Of a DNA stretch of 7,095 bases, positions 5,965-7,095 are shown piece after piece. The stretch is from JBMCLJ01 sp048615375 (lineage in GTDB: Bacteria > Patescibacteriota > Dojkabacteria > JAOAGR01), in assembly GCA_048615375.1 (NCBI GenBank), contig JBMCLJ010000071.1, positions 1 to 7,095 of the forward strand. The letters run 5' to 3'. The stretch's first letter is position 1, and every line of letters begins with the position of its first letter. Under the pieces are notes generated by a model. It saw nothing but the letters and a program-made list of their open reading frames with translations, was not told the DNA's origin and made no database searches. The position numbers and the translations under genes were made by a program.

Positions 5965-6610
5965 TTCCAATAATAACGCTCGTTACCGGAGGAAGGAATA
6001 GATTATCCAGTCCATGGTGTGATACGAGTTCAATACCGGTTAAAAGAGCTGAACCAAGTAATATTAGGCATATATACCCCACTGTGGTAACAAAAGTCAT
6101 TGAGTCTGATATGGGTATGTGCAAAAAAATGGTCGCTAGAATACTGAAGCTTACTATCAGGAACATACTGCTCCCGGCGTACGTTTTCGGCATGCCCGCG
6201 ATTTTTTTCTTCCCAAAATACTTCCCGATAAGCGCAGCACTGCTGTCAGCGAAGCCCAGCAGTAGTGCTATCCCCGCGAATACTGCCGGATAGCTGTCTG
6301 AGAAAAGAAGGTAGGGAGCGAGAAGACCAAGAGGGAAAAAAATCATCCCAAAATTTTTTGAGTCGACATCCTGTATACTTTTATAAATTTTAAAATATCT
6401 CGATAGTATTGCGAGTACTGCCAATGCGAGGAGAACAAGCAGCCCTGAATAAAAACCAAGTGTGTATGGAAGTACTGCTGAGATCATTCCGCAGAGCATA
6501 TGGGAAATTTTTCGCAAAAGAAAAGCATTATTCCACACACGCACCAGTAATTCGGACACAGTAATTACCAGTCCAAACAAACCCAGTACTATCACAATTT
6601 CCAACAGCAT
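5948..6610 (-). CDS. phytol/dolichol-kinase-like polyprenol kinase or CDP-lipid synthase family membrane protein
   Basis: A 220-residue polytopic membrane protein with about six or seven hydrophobic segments. It carries the family signatures: LRKISHMLCGM (32-42), with the Arg-Lys-x-x-His typical of the first conserved block; GFADSSAALIGKYFGKKKI (119-137), the nucleotide-binding loop with Asp122; KTYAGSSMF (142-150), the K[ST]..GS motif; and IELVSHHGLDNLFLPP (193-208), with Glu194 and Asp202-Asn203. This set defines the SEC59/VTE5 group, which phosphorylates dolichol, phytol or farnesol using CTP, and related phosphatidate cytidylyltransferases. The K-T-x-A-G-S form is closer to phytol/farnesol kinases. 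A role in salvaging or activating isoprenoid alcohols in the membrane is plausible, but the substrate is inferred. It overlaps the hydrolase gene by 17 bases tail to tail and is divergent from the MreB-like gene across 77 bases. The ATG at 6610 follows a strong promoter match almost directly. Confidence 0.85.
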   Translation of the reverse strand: MLLEIVIVLGLFGLVITVSELLVRVWNNAFLLRKISHMLCGMISAVLPYTLGFYSGLLVLLALAVLAILSRYFKIYKSIQDVDSKNFGMIFFPLGLLAPYLLFSDSYPAVFAGIALLLGFADSSAALIGKYFGKKKIAGMPKTYAGSSMFLIVSFSILATIFLHIPISDSMTFVTTVGYICLILLGSALLTGIELVSHHGLDNLFLPPVTSVIIGIILMI

Positions 6611-6618
6611 TGTCTATC

Positions 6619-6647
6619 AGTATAGTATGATGTACCTGAAACGTCAT
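6619..6647 (-). promoter_or_regulatory. candidate promoter of the lipid-kinase-like gene, leaderless
   Basis: On the minus strand ATGACG (6647-6642, 4/6) and TATACT (6624-6619, 5/6) are separated by exactly 17 bases. Transcription would begin at about 6612, so the ATG at 6610 would lie within two or three bases of the 5' end of the mRNA. Confidence 0.5.
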
Positions 6648-6675
6648 CTCGCTGTTTTTTTAGAGTAATTGCCTA

Positions 6676-6681
6676 TATAAT
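6676..6681 (+). promoter_or_regulatory. consensus -10 box placing the transcription start on the ATG of the MreB-like gene
   Basis: A perfect TATAAT is followed by six bases and then the ATG at 6688, so the expected start point (about 7 bases after the box) is the A of the start codon. The 17-base-distant -35 position (TGTTTT, 6653-6658) is poor. It sits five bases from the -35 of the divergent lipid-kinase-like gene, so the two promoters would be back to back. Confidence 0.5.
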
Positions 6682-6687
6682 TCGTCC

Positions 6688-7095
6688 ATGAGATTCAAGA
6701 AAAATATCGGGATTGACCTGGGAACCTATCAGTCAAGGGTCGTAGTTCCCGAGCGTGGTGTTATTTACGAACAGCCAACCATTATTGCATTTGACAAAAT
6801 AGCAAAACGTATTATCAGTGTAGGTCATGAAGCAGAAGAAATGCTTGGCAAAACTCCTGTTGATATTGATATTATTCGACCGATTAAAAATAGCGTACTT
6901 TTAAATTACAGAGCTGCCGAAGCTTTAGTCAAGTATTTGATTACTACTGGAGTCGGGAAGGTTTCCCTTGTAAAGCCAAATGTTGTGCTGAGTGTTCCTT
7001 CTGATATTACTTCAGTTGAGAAACGGGCCTTGGAAGAGGCGGTTCTTAATGCCGGGGCTGGTGACGTGTTCCTGTTTCCCTCAAGTTATCTCTCC
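6688..7095 (+). CDS. MreB-like actin-family protein, N-terminal part (cut by the window edge)
   Basis: Only the first 136 codons are present and no stop is reached. The protein aligns with MreB from the first residues: NIGIDLGTYQSRVVV (6-20) is the phosphate-1 loop of the actin/Hsp70 fold, followed by EQPTIIAFD (28-36), VGHEAEEMLGKTP (45-57), DIIRPIKNSV (61-70), KPNVVLSVPSDITSVEKRA (97-115) and a final VFLF (127-130). MreB polymerises under the membrane and guides wall synthesis in rod-shaped cells. Two deviations stand out. The loop reads DLGTYQS where MreB has DLGTANT, and the EEP after V(F/Y)LI, which supplies the catalytic glutamate, is replaced by Pro131-Ser132-Ser133. It may be a divergent MreB paralogue with weak or no ATPase. 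Start: the ATG directly after a consensus -10 box; no Shine-Dalgarno. The symbol mreB is withheld because the remainder is unseen. Confidence 0.8.
   Translation, partial: MRFKKNIGIDLGTYQSRVVVPERGVIYEQPTIIAFDKIAKRIISVGHEAEEMLGKTPVDIDIIRPIKNSVLLNYRAAEALVKYLITTGVGKVSLVKPNVVLSVPSDITSVEKRALEEAVLNAGAGDVFLFPSSYLS

Noticed and set aside
1..7095. CRISPR array, insertion sequence, tRNA or rRNA
   Set aside because: No spaced direct repeats, terminal inverted repeats, transposase motifs, or tRNA/rRNA signatures were seen on either strand. The only tandem repeats are the protein repeats at 4505-5089.

Overview
The window carries eight protein genes, seven complete and one cut by the right edge, packed with almost no free space. 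I read a bacterium. YggT, a UmuD/LexA-type fold, a class I photolyase and an MreB-type actin are bacterial families, and the promoter-like sites have sigma70-type -10 boxes a few bases from the start codons, which is too close for an archaeal TATA box. Base composition is moderately AT-rich (roughly 40% GC by eye). TGA ends several genes (photolyase, UmuD-like, lipid kinase-like), so the standard bacterial code applies. None of the eight starts has a convincing Shine-Dalgarno sequence, and several promoter candidates would give leaderless or nearly leaderless mRNAs. Together with small divergent proteins, this would fit an uncultured candidate-phylum (Patescibacteria/CPR-like) genome, but that placement is inference.

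Layout: (1) 1-141, a leader with a promoter candidate and a 17-bp perfect palindrome. (2) 142-633 (+), a membrane-anchored thioredoxin-fold protein in which both active-site cysteines are serine. (3) 651-1079 (-), a UmuD/LexA-type peptidase domain whose catalytic Ser and Lys are Ala and Gly. (4) 1195-2673 (+), an intact class I photolyase, divergent from gene 3. (5) 2677-2973 (-), a YggT-family membrane protein. (6) 3062-5104 (+), a membrane-anchored clan GH-A glycoside hydrolase ending in four hemopexin-like repeats. (7) 5170-5964 (+), an alpha/beta hydrolase. (8) 5948-6610 (-), a phytol/dolichol-kinase-like integral membrane protein that overlaps gene 7 tail to tail. (9) 6688 to the right edge (+), the N-terminal part of an MreB-like protein lacking the usual catalytic glutamates.

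Most genes alternate strand, so nearly every one should be its own transcription unit. Loose themes are DNA damage (photolyase and UmuD-like protein sharing a 115-bp control region) and cell envelope (YggT, anchored glycosidase, lipid kinase-like protein, MreB-like protein). The strongest points for a second look are the two tail-to-tail proteins with lost catalytic residues, the glycosidase with a predicted four-bladed propeller, the altered MreB-like protein and the leaderless promoter architecture. I see no RNA gene, CRISPR array, insertion sequence or complete multi-gene system. No gene-free stretch exceeds 300 bases.
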